This document shows, piece by piece, positions 39,780 through 53,929 of a DNA stretch of 64,000 nucleotides. The position numbers and the translations under genes were made by a program. Positions within the stretch are counted from its first letter, which is position 1. Each line of letters begins with the position of its first letter. This stretch comes from Phaeosaccion multiseriatum (lineage: Eukaryota > Ochrophyta, other classes): the NCBI GenBank assembly GCA_965112735.1, contig OZ218963.1, forward strand, positions 1,736,001 through 1,800,000. The letters run 5' to 3'. Below the pieces are notes generated by a model. That model saw only the letters and a list, made by a program, of their open reading frames with translations, searched no databases and was not told the DNA's origin.

Positions 39780-42700
39780 TCACTGCTCCTGTGGCTGCCC
39801 CTGCTGCGGCTGCTTCCCCGCGGTGAGGTGTTGATGTCTGGTGCTTCCTTTATCGAGGAAGAGGCTGTCCAAGCTGCTCTGGATCTTAGCGCTGCTCTCT
39901 CTTCTCTTTCGACGCGCCGCTCTCATACGCAGTAGGACCAGTTCTTCTTCCCCTGTCCCTGCTCGTCCTCGTCCTCCTCCTCGTCCTCCTCCTCGTCCTC
40001 GTCCTCCTCTGGTTCCACTCCCACTCGCTTCTAAGTGCGGAAGAGACGGCGGCGGCGGCGAATACCCCCCCCCTGCCCCTCCCCCTTCTCCTGCTGCCGC
40101 AGCTGCCCTATGGGCACTTAACCTCATTCCGGTCACTGCCTCTGCAGCAACGCCCCCGCCTTTCCCGTCGAGGGCAATGCGCATAAGCCCCGATGCCGCC
40201 TCGTCCCAGTAGCCGGCGCTGCCATTCACCCTCAAAAGAGCAGCGGCAGCGACGGTCGCAGAACGTCGTCTTTCTTCACGAGATAGTGAGGAGGTGGGGG
40301 TTTCCTTCATCCCCATCCCGTCCTTCCCCTCCTCACCCACTGGTCCGTAACCTTCCCCGGGCAGAACATCCACCGCCAGCGTGTGTCCGGAGAAGGCAGT
40401 GACATGCACGCCTTTCCTGCGCAAGGCCTGCCCTTGCTTCACCGTGCCCTGTAGGTACTCAAACACCAACCCGGCAGCGGTGCGGTGGATGGACGTTTCA
40501 TCAGTACATGAGTCCATCATGGAGATGATAATCCCCCGGAACTCCGACAAGTTGTTGTTGGCATGGTCCGCCATCACCTTATCCATAATGACGGGTAGAG
40601 GCACGTAGCCCGACATGTTATCCAGTGCCATCTGTAGCATGGCATCGAGCACATGCTCCACCAATGCTGTTGTCTGTGCCCCTCCCCGAACACTTCTTGA
40701 GGAGCGTGCACCACCGCCGCTGCTGCCATTGCTGCTACTATTGGACGCCACCACAAGCCCCTTTGCGCCGATTATCTTATCCAACACACTAAACCACAGC
40801 CGTGCGCTGCCATCCTCGTGCTCTGTCGTCGTACCAGTAGCTGTAGCGGCAGAGGCAACCTTATCCTGCCCTCCTCCCTCCCCAAACTTCTCCTCCCCCC
40901 TCGAGGTCGCTTTAGGAGCACCGTCTCCCTTGTTGGGTCCCTTGTTGGGCATTAGTGATGCAGTGGAAGCCCGCTGACAAATCTCAATCGCAACCACCAG
41001 GGATCTCTGCGCTTCCTTCCCTTCCTCCAAATAGTCAATGATGAGCCGCGCCATGCTACGATCTCCCATGGCGGACGAAGCTGAGTCCCCTTCAAGACGA
41101 GAGGAGGAGGGGGACGGCATCATCAACACCGATGACGACACTGATGCTTCCCCTTTCGAAGTCGCCTCGCTCGCTGCTGCCCGACTGGCCCGGATTACCA
41201 CACTCCGGGCATTGGTGGCCTTCAAAGCCCTCTTTAGGGAAACCAGACGATCTCCCAGTGTACGGAGGGTCAGCTCTAGAGCGTTGGACACTTGCCCAGA
41301 CCTCTCCAGCAGGTAGGCCGTGGCGTCTGCGAGTCCATTGTCCTTACACACCGCGAGCCACTTGGCAATATCGTAGTCGTCTCGGCTGCTCAGAAAGCGG
41401 TACACCGCATTGGGTTTGAACCGAATCAACTGGCGCATGTACAGCTCCTGCGTGGTGGCGGGACGGAGAGGGGGGGCGGGGTGCGTGCGTGCGTGCGTGT
41501 GTGCGTGCATGCGCGAAAAGGGAGGGGTGGAGGCGGAGGAAGTGGGGAGTGAGGACGGGCAGAGTGAATGGGGCGAGCACTCTCTTCCTCTCTTCACAGT
41601 AGGTAGGGGTCACTGGAGCAGCGGCAAAGACTTGAAACAATATCGGATAGTGCGGGCATGGGCTCCAGCCCCCAAAAAAGGGTCGTTGGCGTCACTTTCC
41701 TTCCCCATACCATCGCCCCTGCCGAAGAACTCTCTCTCTCCTTCTCTCTTCTCTCTCATTCTCTCTCTCTCATTCTCTCTTCTCTCTCACTCTCTCTCTC
41801 ATTCTCTCTTCTCTCTCTCGCTCTTCGCTCTCTCTCTCCCTCTCTCCCATTCTGCACATGAGACTGCACCTCTGCCTTCCTCGCCCAACCTCCGTGATAC
41901 CCCCATCACTTTTCGAAGGACACCCCCCCCCCTCCACACACACATATATACACACGTACCTGATCGGCATCGTCCAACGGCATCGACGAAGCTTCTCCCC
42001 CGCTCCTGCCCCCACTGCTGCTGCCACCGCCCCCGCTGCCCGCCAGTACATCGAGATACTCGAACTGGAGCACTGCTGTAGAGGAGAGCGCCGCTAGAGC
42101 CGCCTTGTGATCAGCGAAGAGATCGTCTACAAGGCGTACAGTCTCCGTCCTTCAGAGGCGGGGGGGGGCAAATGCAAACGTGCATGCTTCAGAGACAGGA
42201 GGTTCGGGCTCTTCTTTAAGCAAATATGTACGATACTTCATACTTCAAAGCTTTTTCAGTCTTCGTTCCAGACATGCGTGTGTGGATGCGCGCGTTTGTG
42301 TTTTGTGCCCGAGTGTGTTTGGCACACAAGGGGCGGCACCAATGTGCATGGCAACAAGTGGCGATAAGTAAGGCTAAGTAAGTGGGGGTACCTGTCGAGC
42401 TCCAGTAAGTTCGGCAGCTCCTCGAGTATCGTCACTTGGAGAGGGGCCAAGTCGCCGCCGCGGGCTCCTTGGTGACGGATGAAGGTGAACACCTTCAGCA
42501 CACCGAACGGAAGGGGAAGGGGACACACACAAAGGAGAGCAGACAGACGGCACGGCACACAAGGACACACAGTGGAGGGGGGGCACAGTGGGACCACAGT
42601 GGGAACACAGTGGGACCCACAGCAGTGCGTGTCGGAAGGCGAGATAAGATCAGAAAACGACAATGAGAGTATCTCCAGTGGGGCGAACGGAAAGTGCGAT

Positions 42701-43188
42701 AGGCGAGGAAGAAGGATCGGCCGACTGACTGGACGACAATTGGGGAGGGAAACCCCGCGAGAGTTCTTGGGGCGAGGTCCAACGCGTGTGCCATTCCAGC
42801 GTGTGTCCCACCAAGAAGCTCCACCCAACAACAATCACAACCACCACCACCACCACCACCACCAACCTGCATTCTGAAGGCCTGGTCGGAGTCCTGTAGA
42901 TAACAGCGTACGGTACAGGCTGCCACCGATCCTTCTGGTTCCTCCCCTGCCCCCCCCCCCCCCCCCCCTCCCCCTCCCCCGCCTGGCATTGCCGCCAGAG
43001 CTTTGTACAGCGCCACTGCTGCTCGAAAGAAGCCAACCCTCTTTACCTCAGGTAAGAGGGACTCAACATCGACTTTGGGGATCGAAATCTGCGCGGGGTG
43101 GGTTTTAAAACCCGGGAGAAAGAAAGGGATGGGGGTGGGAGGAGGTCAGACCGCAAAAAAGGACACAACACGGGCTGCGTGTGGCTGG

Positions 43189-43256
<68 letters not shown>

Positions 43257-46200
43257 CACAAAAAAGGGACAAGAATGGCCCCCCCCCCCCCCCCACTCTA
43301 AACGGTGGTGAGTCATCTCCACTTACGCGCTGCAAAAGGGTCACAAGACGAGCCTGGGCATCATCGAAACCGTCCTCTCGGATCGTTTCCGCGCTGGTTT
43401 GATGCAGTAAAAGAGCGTTGGCAAGCTCTGCGTTGAGGTGTACGAGCGACAACTCCACATACTTTGAGGCAAAGGCATATACGAGGTGCGTGCAGGAGGA
43501 GGGCCACGGCATACCATCACGATCCTTGAAGACCACCCCCCCCTGCGCTCCCTTCTCGACGGGTTCATCAGTCTCATCAGACACATTGGGAAGGTGGCGT
43601 TGCGCCCTCTGCTGCTGCTGTATCACCAACCGCTGCTGCTGCTGCTGGTGCCCCTTGTCGGCCAGGTGCGGAGCCAACACACAAGTCACTGCGGAAATCA
43701 CCGCCATTCGCGACGGGCAAGTCACCACCTGTGGAAGTGGGAGGGGCGCAATCCAGAGAGCCATTTGTGGTGTATTGCAGGGAGCCGGGCATGTACAAGA
43801 AGACACTTCGAGAACCGAGGGTGTGTTGCATCCAGCTCTTTGTTGATTGACAGACTGATTGTTTGATAGACAGATAGACAGATAGATGGATGGATGGATG
43901 GATAGACAGATTGAACTGGTCATTGCGGGCGAAGGCACTGCGCTACGGTTCCTCTCACCTTCAGATCCGCGGCTGCTGCAGCCGTCATCATCCTCTCCCC
44001 GGTGTCGGTAACTGCCCCGCCCTCGCCCTCCCAAGCCCCCACCATTGCCCCCCCCGCCCGTCCTCCTGCCTCCACGGAGTAAGCTGCTTGCCCGTCCCCA
44101 TTGAAAGCGGCATCGGGGGAGTCCATCGCCACCTACAGAAGGCGGAGGACGAGCCAAAGGAAAACCAGAAGTGGGAGGAGTCAACCAGCAAGAACCATTG
44201 GAGGTGGAGGAGAAGGCAGCAATGGGGGGGAGGGGAGGCTGCCATCGACGGCGCGGAATACTATACTCCCACGTCTTCCCATCCCCCCTCTCCGCCTGTG
44301 CATGTGCATCTGATCTGTGCTGCCCGCTCCGAGCAAGCACCAACAAGGGCTTCGCTCCCGCAGCTTTTACCTCGAGGGTTTGCAGCATGTTGGTGGCATC
44401 AATGTATAACAACACGCGAAGGTACGGGTACATGGCCGTCTGCCACAGCGAGGCAGGCGAGCCGGAGGGGCCTGCGACTGCGGCAGGAGAAGGGGAAACA
44501 GTCAAGTCAGTGTGAGGAGCACGAACGGGAGGACGACAGCAGAGGGGAATGAGTGGATGCTTTAGGAGGATCATCGGGCTGCATGTACATTGATGTACCA
44601 TGAAGGACCATGATGGCATCTTCACAGGCATATGGAGGCATACCATAGGCAAATATCACAGGCATATGCAGGCATATGGAATACCATGGGCATCAAAACC
44701 AGGATCAACCAGCAAGCCGGCCTGGCCGGTCCTAGACAGAAGGACTTTTGAACACTAGACAGGAGGGCATTACACGAGCGAGAACGCTGATGTGACATCT
44801 CTGTGAGCTCACAGCACCCAACGCTTTCACATACCCCTCCCCCCCCGCCTCTCCTTACCCTGCGAAGGCGTTGATGTTGGCGTTGAAGACGATGGCAGCA
44901 GGCCGCTTGCCCTGCCGCCGGTCACGGTCTGTTGCAGGAGGAGATGCAGCAACACAGCCCGCGCCGTGGCAACGCGCCCCTATCGGGAGTGATGGGTGGA
45001 CGGCAAGCATGGGCAAGACAGGGCAAGAAAGCGGGGAGGGGAAGTATGCTGAAGACGGCGCATGGCATGCGTGCGTGGGCAACGCTTAACTTCGGTAGGA
45101 AGAAGCGCGCAAAGCATGACAGTGCTCCATCTGTCCCCTCACTCCACAACTCTCCGCTACACTCGCTCTACTCCCTCTTTGTCCCCTCACTCCGCAACCC
45201 TCCTGCTGCTCCCTCTCCACGTGGTGTAGAAATGTGTCCGAACCTTGGGTAGCTTGGACTGTCCATCAGGGGGGAAGGCTTGACCCTTGAGGCAGTCGCG
45301 TAGGTACATCAGTGCTTTGTAGCCCAGCGTCTGTCGGACAGTTTTGGACCACACAAAACAAGACAGATACATTGTAAGCTATGTTTCCTTGTAGAACGAG
45401 GCACACAGCTCAAGGGTTACTTACTTACCCCTGCCCCTTCCCCTCTCTCTCTCTCCACCCTACAAAACTTGAGACGCACGCACGCGCGCACGCGCGCACC
45501 CACACACCTCGAAAGAAGGATCGGGGGGGAAGGCATGGCACCCCGCTTCCTGTCTGCAGCCGCCCTCTCTGTGCTCGCGGTCCGCCATGACCATCAGCTG
45601 CCGTAGAAGGGCCTCTAAGGGCGTGAGATAGTCACCCAGGCCAACGGAGTATACGTGCAGCAAGCCTGTATAGAGCGAGTGCTTTCGTAGCAGCGGAATG
45701 ATCCTGCATATGGAGCGGATTTGAAGAGGAAAGGAAAGGAGGTTAATGTATGCATGCATCCATCATTCGCGTGATATTCGTAGCAGTAGTAGTTGTAGTT
45801 GTAGTAGTTGCTGTTGTTGTAACAGTAGTATCAGTAGCAGTGGCAGGAGCAGTACAGATCACCGTTGTCCCTCGATGGTTAAGACCGGAGCACATGTGGG
45901 ACGGACAGTAGCCGTAGTGACAACAATCCAAAATCCACTTGGTGCCAGACAAACACATTCCTTCCCTCCTCTACTCGACATGTCGCTGTTTCGAAGTACG
46001 CGAGCAGAGGGAGGAGGCAGAAGGCGAAGCAAGGCAGTCCAAATAGTACGCACCCGTTGAGGTCAATTTGGTCTTTCTGCAGGTGAAGGACGAGTCGCTC
46101 GACCGCCCGCAGATCCCCTCTCTGTTGGCACATGTCTGCAAAGGCGACGAGGGCCTCTTCAGAGAAAGCCCCGAGCTTTCCGTTGAGCACAAAGGGTTCT

Positions 46201-49200
46201 AACACATCGAGGAGCACCAGCAGCTTGCCCGCCTCTCTGAAGCGCTGCAACACACACAAACACACACACAGGGAGAGAGAGAGAGAGAGGGAGAGAGTAG
46301 ACACATACATCATGTGCACCGGAAGTGGGTTCAGTGAAACAAAGAGAGAGAGAGACACGCGTGGCTATACCAAACGAGGCCAAGGCAAGGAGTTCTATGG
46401 AGAGGGAGCGAGGACTTACGGGAGGGGAGGGAAGGCAACGGCGGTACACGGTGGAAGTAAACTCCCAAGCAACTGTAACACAACAAACTGCAACACCTGC
46501 GAAAACAGCACGGGAGAGACAATGGCCCATGGGCCGCAGCGCTAGCGAAAAAGACTTGGGCCTTGACCCGCCTTGCCCCTTGCATATTAACACCAACCTC
46601 CCCTCAATCGTACCTGCAGAACAGCGCCAAACAGCAGGTCCAGGCGTCCCGTGACAATGCAGAACTCTCCACACACGCCCGCGAGCATCTGAAAGTGACT
46701 TCGAGCAAGATCCACGCCGCCATCACCACCTCCTCCTCCTCTTCGCCCACCCGGTCCCACGGAAGAAGAAGAAGCGTTCCTTGGTGCGTTAGCAATAGCG
46801 AGATTGACGTAGCGCAGGAGAAGTTCGCTAATGTGCTCCAGTCCTTCGCTACGAGTGGCGCCGGCACCGCTCCTGTATGACCAACTGCTACCCCTGTTAC
46901 TGCTGCTGGTGCTGGTGCTGCTGCTGCCGGTTCTTGCTCCAGACTTGTTCCCTGTCCACCCTCCTCCTCCTCCTCCTCCTCCTCCTCCTCCTCCTCCTCC
47001 TCCCTTCTTGAGCCTGGCAGAAAAGCTTCCACTGCTGCTGCTGGTGCTTCCCCTGTCTCTTGCCCCGCCTGGCATGGTACTACTTGCAGCCAAACCCCTC
47101 TTTCCCTCCACCGACCGAATTTGCTCCTCGTAGTGGTCCAAGGACACAGCCAGGGCCTCTAACCATTCGCCCGCCTGCCAGTGGCGAGAGCGCGCCCGTG
47201 GACACGTGGAGTAAGGGTGGAAGACATCAAAATCAGCAAATGAAGTAACACGTCAGAGAGTGGAAGAGGTCGGGAAATTGTGCGCCACACATCAGACTTG
47301 ATCGGAAAATGTCGCCCCCTTCTCCCGGCCCCAACCAACCGCATGTTGTGATATGGCAAACAACACTGCATTGATTCCCCCATCGGACGGTGGACCTTCC
47401 CTTCCAAGTTCAAGTACGTACTCTTATGAGACAGTCAATTCGTTGTGTCCATGATTGCACTTTGGCGACTTGTATCTGCTCCCGCCCAAGCATGTACAGC
47501 CAACTATCACCTGCAACAACAAGGACGCGAAAGACGATGACGACGACGACGACGAGGACGAGGAGGAGGAGGAGGAGGAGGAGGGGGAGGAAGAGGAGGA
47601 GGGAGAGGAGGAAGATGGACCCGCGACGGTGGAGACACTCGTGAGTCACAAGGGACAAGACAGGACAGGGGGGCTTCGGGGCGACAGAAGGAGAGGGACC
47701 ACCACACCATTGGCCAGCAGCACCCAACATGTTCATACCCGCCCCGCCGCCCGATCACCCCCCCCCCCCCCTCGGCCAAGCACTGCAGCCGTTTCATAAG
47801 CACTGCAGCCGTTTCATCTCGCCATACTCACAGGCAATGAAGCTGTTCTGGTGCATGTAGAGCGCAGCCGAGGGCAGAGCGGAGCCTTTCTGCACTCCCT
47901 TGGACGGACCCTCCTCCTGCTGTGCCCCGCCGCCACCCGAAACACTGGTGCTGCTGCTACTGTTACCGCCGTTGCTACTACTGCTGCTACTACCGCCACT
48001 GCCACTACTGCCGCTACTCGGTGGGCCAAGTCTCCTAAGCCACTGCAGGGGGGGTGTTTGGGCAAGGGGGGGGGGGGGGGTGGGGGGTGGATTGTGCGTT
48101 TGCGGGAGGGAGGGAGGGAGCAAAGAGGGGCGTGTCGATATGGAGCTGCGTACAGAGGGAGAGGTGGGCGGCGCGAAGTGACGAGGTAAAATGGTTCTGC
48201 GGAGAAAGAGAGACCAGGAGCGAAGACCCCGACAGGACGACATGTATGTTCGATAGAGGAAGGTGCATGTGTGCATCCATCCACGGAGCAAGGGGTGGAA
48301 GTATGAAACCCTGCAAGGCTTACATGCGCGTGGCCTGAACTCTGATGGGAGAGAACTTACGACTCCTTCGTATCCTCACCACCACCCCCCTCCCTCCCCC
48401 CCTAACTCTACCCACCTCCCTTCCTTCCCCCTCCCCTCCCTCCCTCCATAATCGCCTGGCGCTATCCTTCCGGTCAATGGTTCTCACCTGAGGCGAAACG
48501 GCAATGGATACCATCCGCATGTGCGACACGTTGAGATGCTCGAGCTCCGTCATGGCCTTCATATCAAACACACACAGCTCCCAATCCGCATTGAGGTAGG
48601 CAAGCACCTCCGCTTGGAGCCACTCCACACACACAACGGCAGCACTGGTGCGGAGCTGACTCGCCAGTTTGAAAGTAGGCATGAGCACCTTTGCCGCCGC
48701 TGCCGCCGCCGATGACCCTCCTCCTCCTCCTCCTCCTCCTCCTCCTCCTCCTCCTCCTCCTCCTCCTCCTCCTGCTCCTGCTCCTCCAGCACCACCACCA
48801 CCCCCACCAGCCGTGTAAGTGTCGGTAGCGGTAGTTGCAGTAGCAGCACCACCAGCAGTAGCCCTCCCTTCGACACCGGTGGTCTCGGCACCGTCGAAAT
48901 TAGCCTCCAGAAGCTCCAACGTGCGGCCCCAGCCTCTCGCGAGAAAGCACCGGGGTCCTCTGCCGTTGCGCCGGTCAGTGAGGTGGCTGGCCCTCCCCCC
49001 TTCGACCCTGCCGCTGCCGCCGCTGCTGCTACTGCTGCTGCTGCTGCTGCTGCTACTGCTCCTGCCGTTGGGGGCTGCCTCCCCTCCTCCGGTCGGAGTG
49101 TGGGGCCAACCCCAAGCCAGGCAGGGAAGGTGCCCGCCCTGCTTCTGCCCATCCTCCCTTCTTCTGCCCCCTGTCGCGCCGTTCTTCTGCGGATTCGTCG

Positions 49201-52200
49201 CCTTGACCCCGTGCCCCCCCTCTTGTCCTTGCCGTGTTCCCTTGCCATCCTCATCAGCGTCAGTGGCATCGTCTCGGCGGGCTCTCATGCTGTCTCTGGG
49301 GTTGACACCGACTGGTGCTGGTGGCCTTTCCTCCGGTTTACCCCACTTGTGAATCACCTTCACCTCAGGCCGGAGGCTAACAAGAAACGTACTCTTTAGC
49401 GAAGACATGGCAATAAGCCCGACCCTCTCAAACAGATTCGCGTTGGGCAGCGCGTTGGTGTTGAATCTCGTCGTCGTCGGATTCCATCCCAAGCCCTCCA
49501 CCCCTCCTGCCATGGCCGCGTTATTCCCTGCGGCGGCTGCTGCTGCGGCAAACCCCCCCCCCAAGCCCAAACCAGCCGCCTCTCCGGAGGCCTGGACGGG
49601 AGCAGGGATGAGTGCGGATTTATCGCACCGGAAGCAAAGCACGCGGCAGCGTAGGAGGAAGAGAAGCGAGGGGGCCGGGGGAGGGACATGAGAGGGGGTG
49701 AGACAATGGGTGAGTAGAAGGTGGCGGGGGTGAATCTCTTTCAATCCTCGAATAACACCCCAACCCCCCGCCGCTTCCTGCAACATGTGCATAGAGGCCA
49801 CATATATACATTCATACTCTCCCCTCCTATTGGCCACTTTCGGTCACAAAAGCCAAGCCAAGCCGAGCCGAGCCGAGCCGAGCCAAGCCAAGCCAAGCCA
49901 AGCCAAGTGCGTACGTACCACGTCGGTTGCCTCCCCTGTCCCCGAGGCCAAGCGCCACACGGGCAGGACGGACACGCTGGGGATGGGGCCCGCCGCGCCG
50001 TCCAGCAAACATTCCGTATCGGAAACCCACGCCGTCCACATTATCCGCCTGGAAACATAGACATGTGTATTCCATGGCACATGTAAAGATGGGCGTGGGG
50101 GGCGCGCAGAAGGAGAGGTGAGAGAGGGTCGAGTGGTGGTACCATATTGCGGATCAGAGGTGGTGTGAAACCCAACTCGTCAAGATGCACAATCCACAAC
50201 CCACACATCTGTGGTGCTCTGCAGTGTCCGGCCTCCAATCTTTCTTCCCCTGCCCTCCCTTTTCTTCGCCCTCCCTTCCCACTGCCTCTCGGCCCCCCTC
50301 TCCTTCCTCACCTAAAGGTGACCTTATTCACCACACCCGCCTGGTCCGCCGTCACCACAGTAGGGTCTGCCTCTGTGAGGCATCGTATAGTCATAACCGG
50401 CGAAGAGTGGGCATCACTCAGCGCCTTCAGTACAGTACCCTTGACGAAGTCCCAGAGCAGGAGGCGGCCGCTGTGGTAGCCGGCAATGAGGTGCTGAGCA
50501 GAGGCGGCCGGGCACATGCCGAGAGCGGTGACTGCACCATTTGCTGCCATCGTGCCGGTGGGGCCCTCCGTGGAGCCGAGGACGTGCCGCACCTCTTGGA
50601 AGTGATCGAAGAGAAGAATGAGGCTCCGGCTTGTGCCCACTGCGATGAACTGGGGCAGTTTCGGCAGTTTCGGCAGTTCCAGACGGCCATAGAGTTTGAG
50701 GGGGGTGGAGGAGAGAGAGAGGGGGGGGGGGGGGAAGAGGCAGACAAGCAGGGGCCGGGATGGAAGAGCGGCGATGGAGAAGGGAGAGGGTAAGCCAAGC
50801 CCGAGCCGGAACTGCAACGATGGCAGACGTCATTCGCGCGGCGCAAGTGCCGCAGCAGCCAGAGAAGAGACCATGGCGCCACAAAGAGTCCTTCCTCACC
50901 TTACTATGGACGGCTATGACGGAGGGAAGGCCTGGGCCGTGCTGCTCATACATGGCATTCTTGGTGAGTTGGCGACTGATGGACTCCATGCCCTCAACCT
51001 TGCAGTGAGGGGAGGGGAGGGGAAGAGAAGAGAGAGAGAGAGATAGGCGGAGAGCGGCGAGCAATGCCCGTGATGGAGGTAGTCAGAGACAGAGGGAGAG
51101 AGAGAGCTATAAAGAAGTGGAGGCCCCTTCCTCGCCCATACCCCCCGCCACCTCTCAATAGCACCCATCTACTGAGCCTGGTTTGGCTTACCCTGACGAG
51201 CCCGCCTGGTTCTCCCTTCTTCCCGGCCTCGCCGCTGCCGCCGCCGCGTGACAGCCCCTTGTGGGGCTCGCGCATTCTTCGTTTCACCTTGTAATGAAAC
51301 ACATCGGAGGGAGTCAGTGAGTGCGTGATGAGTGAGGACTGTGAGCCCCTGTTCGTGGGAGAGTACGCAAGGTGTGGTTTGTATAGAGTCGCGCAACTGC
51401 GTGGAAGATAATGGGGTGCAAATAACTGTGAGAGCGAGGGGAGTTTTCGAGGCGATGCTAGTTTGGTTGCCCCTTTTCTGCCACCTCTTTTCATAGCCTC
51501 GTTCTCGTCACAACAAACTCAGCCAGGCCCCACAGTCCTCCCTTTCCCCCGACAGGGGCATTCCTACCTGCAGCGGGCTGAGTATATCCCGATTTCCTCC
51601 ACTGTACATGCGTCTTTCTCTCGCCTCGGCCGTCGCCAGGGGGCCCATACCACCACCTGCTCTCCCAACACTTGTCCCCGAACCCCACACATTCCTCAAA
51701 GCCGCGGGGCTACCGGGGTGATGAGCAGCGCCTCTGCTACTGCCGCTGCCGCTGCCGCTCCCCCCCTCTAGCTGAGAAGGTGAGGACGACCGCGAATATT
51801 GTGACCCTTCTTCCCCATTTGTCCTGCTTCGCTCGTCCGATTCCGCTCGTCCACGTTCCAGGTGTGTCTCGCTACTGCTGCTCCTGCTCCTTCTTCCAAC
51901 TCCTCTCGTCTCCGCCGCGTTCAGTCTACTGCGGCTCGCGCCAAACGCTCTCCCCCGATTGCCAGCCTCTGCTGGTGACGCGTACTTTCTCTCTGCCTCC
52001 ATTTCCACGCTTTGAATGATCTGATCAACATCCAGATTTTCGACCAAATCATTGCCTCGTCCGGTCTTCTTGCTTGTGCTTGTCCTGCCTGCTTGCGGTG
52101 CCCACTTGTCGCTCACAATGAGGCCGGATTGGGGATGGCCATCGTCGCTCTCGTCACTGCTACCCCCACTTCGAGCATCGCCAATACTCTCTTCACCTCC

Positions 52201-52243
52201 AGCACCACGCAAGCCCGGCTGCGGATACCCCATTCGCCGCCGC

Positions 52244-52276
<33 letters not shown>

Positions 52277-52653
52277 ATGTCGAGTAGCTCGTCCTCGCTC
52301 TCCTTGAGGATCTGCTGCAACAGGCGCGAGTCATTGCTTACCTCGAGTTTCGTCGGCTCTGTTCTAGGAGCATGAAAAAATGCTGCAGTCCCATCATCCT
52401 CTACTTCTACTGCTGTCGCTTCATCGTTCAACCTTGAATAGCTTCCACGTTTCCCTCCCAATGGGTCACTCTCGGCGCGTCGGCCCGCCAGAACATCCAC
52501 GTGGAGAAGATCCTCGAACTCATCGTCCTCATCGTCGTCTTCTTCTCGGAGGATATCCTCCAGTGTGATATTCGAGGCATCCACTTCGTCCTCGTCATCG
52601 CTCTCCGTGGCGGCTGCGGAGGCGAGGATAGACTCGACCTCGCGGTTGCTCAT
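39780..52653 (-). CDS. VPS8: VPS8, CORVET tethering complex subunit, about 19 exons
   Basis: CORVET subunit that binds Rab5-type GTPases and tethers early endosomes. Exons: 52653-51568, 50998-50900, 50649-50312, 50048-49919, 49591-48488, 48042-47832, 47510-47422, 47174-46614, 46244-46054, 45703-45508, 45330-45244, 44928-44859, 44471-44371, 44132-43959, 43728-43327, 43088-42867, 42492-42392, 42149-41960, 41447-39780. Phases close throughout; about 2,339 residues versus about 1,400 in animals. N terminus: LEDILREEDDDEDDEFEDLL. Beta-propeller: FIAVGTSRSLILLFDHF, GYHSGRLLLWDFVKG, SDAHSSPV, VCVEWLQAEVLAYLNADWELCVFD, WTQRIDCLI. Helical solenoid: GEWLEALAVSLDHYE, LEPFVLNGKLGAFSEEAL, YTGLLHVYSVGLGDYLTPLEALL, YPYLRVLLYIDATNML, RFKPNAVYRFL, DATAYLLER, YVPLPVIMDKVMADH. 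Long Gly/Ser/Ala runs lie in the 368- and 187-residue exons. I see no C-terminal RING cysteines. Confidence 0.92.
43191..43257 (-). repeat. (GACA)n array in a VPS8 intron
   Basis: About 16 GACA units on the plus strand, TGTC on the coding strand, followed by a C-run at 43280-43295; between the exons at 43327 and 43088. Confidence 0.94.
48717..48785 (-). repeat. (CCT)n run coding poly-Gly in VPS8
   Basis: On the coding strand this is AGG/GGA triplets giving a Gly run of about 19 residues inside the large propeller exon. Similar in-frame triplet runs occur at 46961-47000 (Gly), 49021-49060 (Ser) and 52242-52275 (Gln, exon 1). Confidence 0.85.
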
Positions 52654-53929
52654 CGTTTCTGCTCTCGGTGCTGCTACCGCTGTTGCTACCGCTCCTCCTG
52701 CTACTGCTGCTCCCGCCAGAGCTGTAGTTCTTCATAACACTTACCCTACAGAGCACTAAGCTGCTTGCAACTCATGAGAAGGAGTGCGAAGACCTGCAGG
52801 CACAGGAAGAGGGAAAAGTGGACATCGCCCAATGAATGGAAACTCACGTTCATCCTTACTTGGAGAAAAATTACGGTAAGAACCCCCCCGGGGGAGTAGG
52901 CGGTCTGTGGGCTGGGGTGCACAGAGGACAGAGTATCGAGCCATGGTGAGTATAGGGAGGAGAGAGGAGAGGATGTCTATGTTCAATGCAGCGACATCAG
53001 GGACTTCTGCCACCGGCGTGGCGTTTGTGGCTTTTCTTCGGAGCTGGTGAAGGAGGTGGGGCGGGGAGCGGATGGGAGCAGGAGGAAAGGAGCAGCTGCA
53101 AGAGACGGCTTTGCTGCAGCAGTCTGGCTGAAGATGAAGCAAGAGCGCCATTCGGTTTTATCAAGCTTTGAGCTCCGTGGAGGGGGGTGTGATGCGAAGG
53201 GTATGCTGGGAGGACGCCACTTGTTGGGGGAGCGCATCAGCTGCAGCAGCAGGGCTGAGGTACCACCCTTGGAAGTAATTGAAATCTGCAAGAGGGGTAG
53301 AATAGCCTTTCACCCGACCCTCTCTGGGGAGGCCTCAAGCTTCGGGTGGAACGGAGACGCAGGAATCTCTTCCTGTGCCGTGCTGATGGCACGCAAAGGC
53401 CGTGCTTTTCTCAGCCGTCCCTCGTCGCCTGGCGAGGAGGACATGAGGTTTCGGTGATGACGAGGCACTACGCTGTGGGTGTTCAGCTCTGGTGCCCTGC
53501 GAGGGGAAGGGGCGAGGGGGGGCTGTGGCCGCAAGTTTACTCCCCCGTACATCTGTCATCAAATGGCTCGAGGCTTTGATCTTTGGGGGCACTGAAGCAC
53601 ATTGATAGAGCACACCAGAGAAGCCAAGGGCGAAGGACGAAGCACCAGTACGATGGTCGGCCTTCACGGCCTGTTTTTGGGAAGGGGGGGGGTAGAAGCG
53701 CAAGGAGTGTACGCAGAACCAACGCGTGCGTCCGGCCCTGTGTTTTTTTTCTTTTCAAGGCTCTCATCTCTCCACTTGCCAATTGAGGATGAAACTGCGC
53801 AACTAAAACCTGCCCGTTGCCTGTTCCCCGTTGCCCGTCACCTTCTCTTTCTTTCTCTCTCTCCTTTTGCCCTCTACCTCCGCCCCCCCCCTCCTTCCCG
53901 TTCTGTCCTTCATTCACCCTCTTACACAG
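52654..53929. other. Divergent space between VPS8 and uL15; includes the uL15 leader intron
   Basis: No protein-coding gene recognised apart from the presumed first exon of uL15. ATG at 53653 is followed by GT and would fit an exon carrying only the start codon, but other ATG|GT choices cannot be excluded. A pyrimidine tract at 53840-53900 leads to the acceptor at 53928-53929. Confidence 0.5.

Noticed and set aside
50143-50218. Candidate VPS8 exon reading MCGLWIVHLDELGFTPPLIRNM
   Set aside because: Inclusion breaks the frame of the next exon; direct joining of 50312 to 50048 keeps phase and the family pattern (SDTECLLDGAAG).
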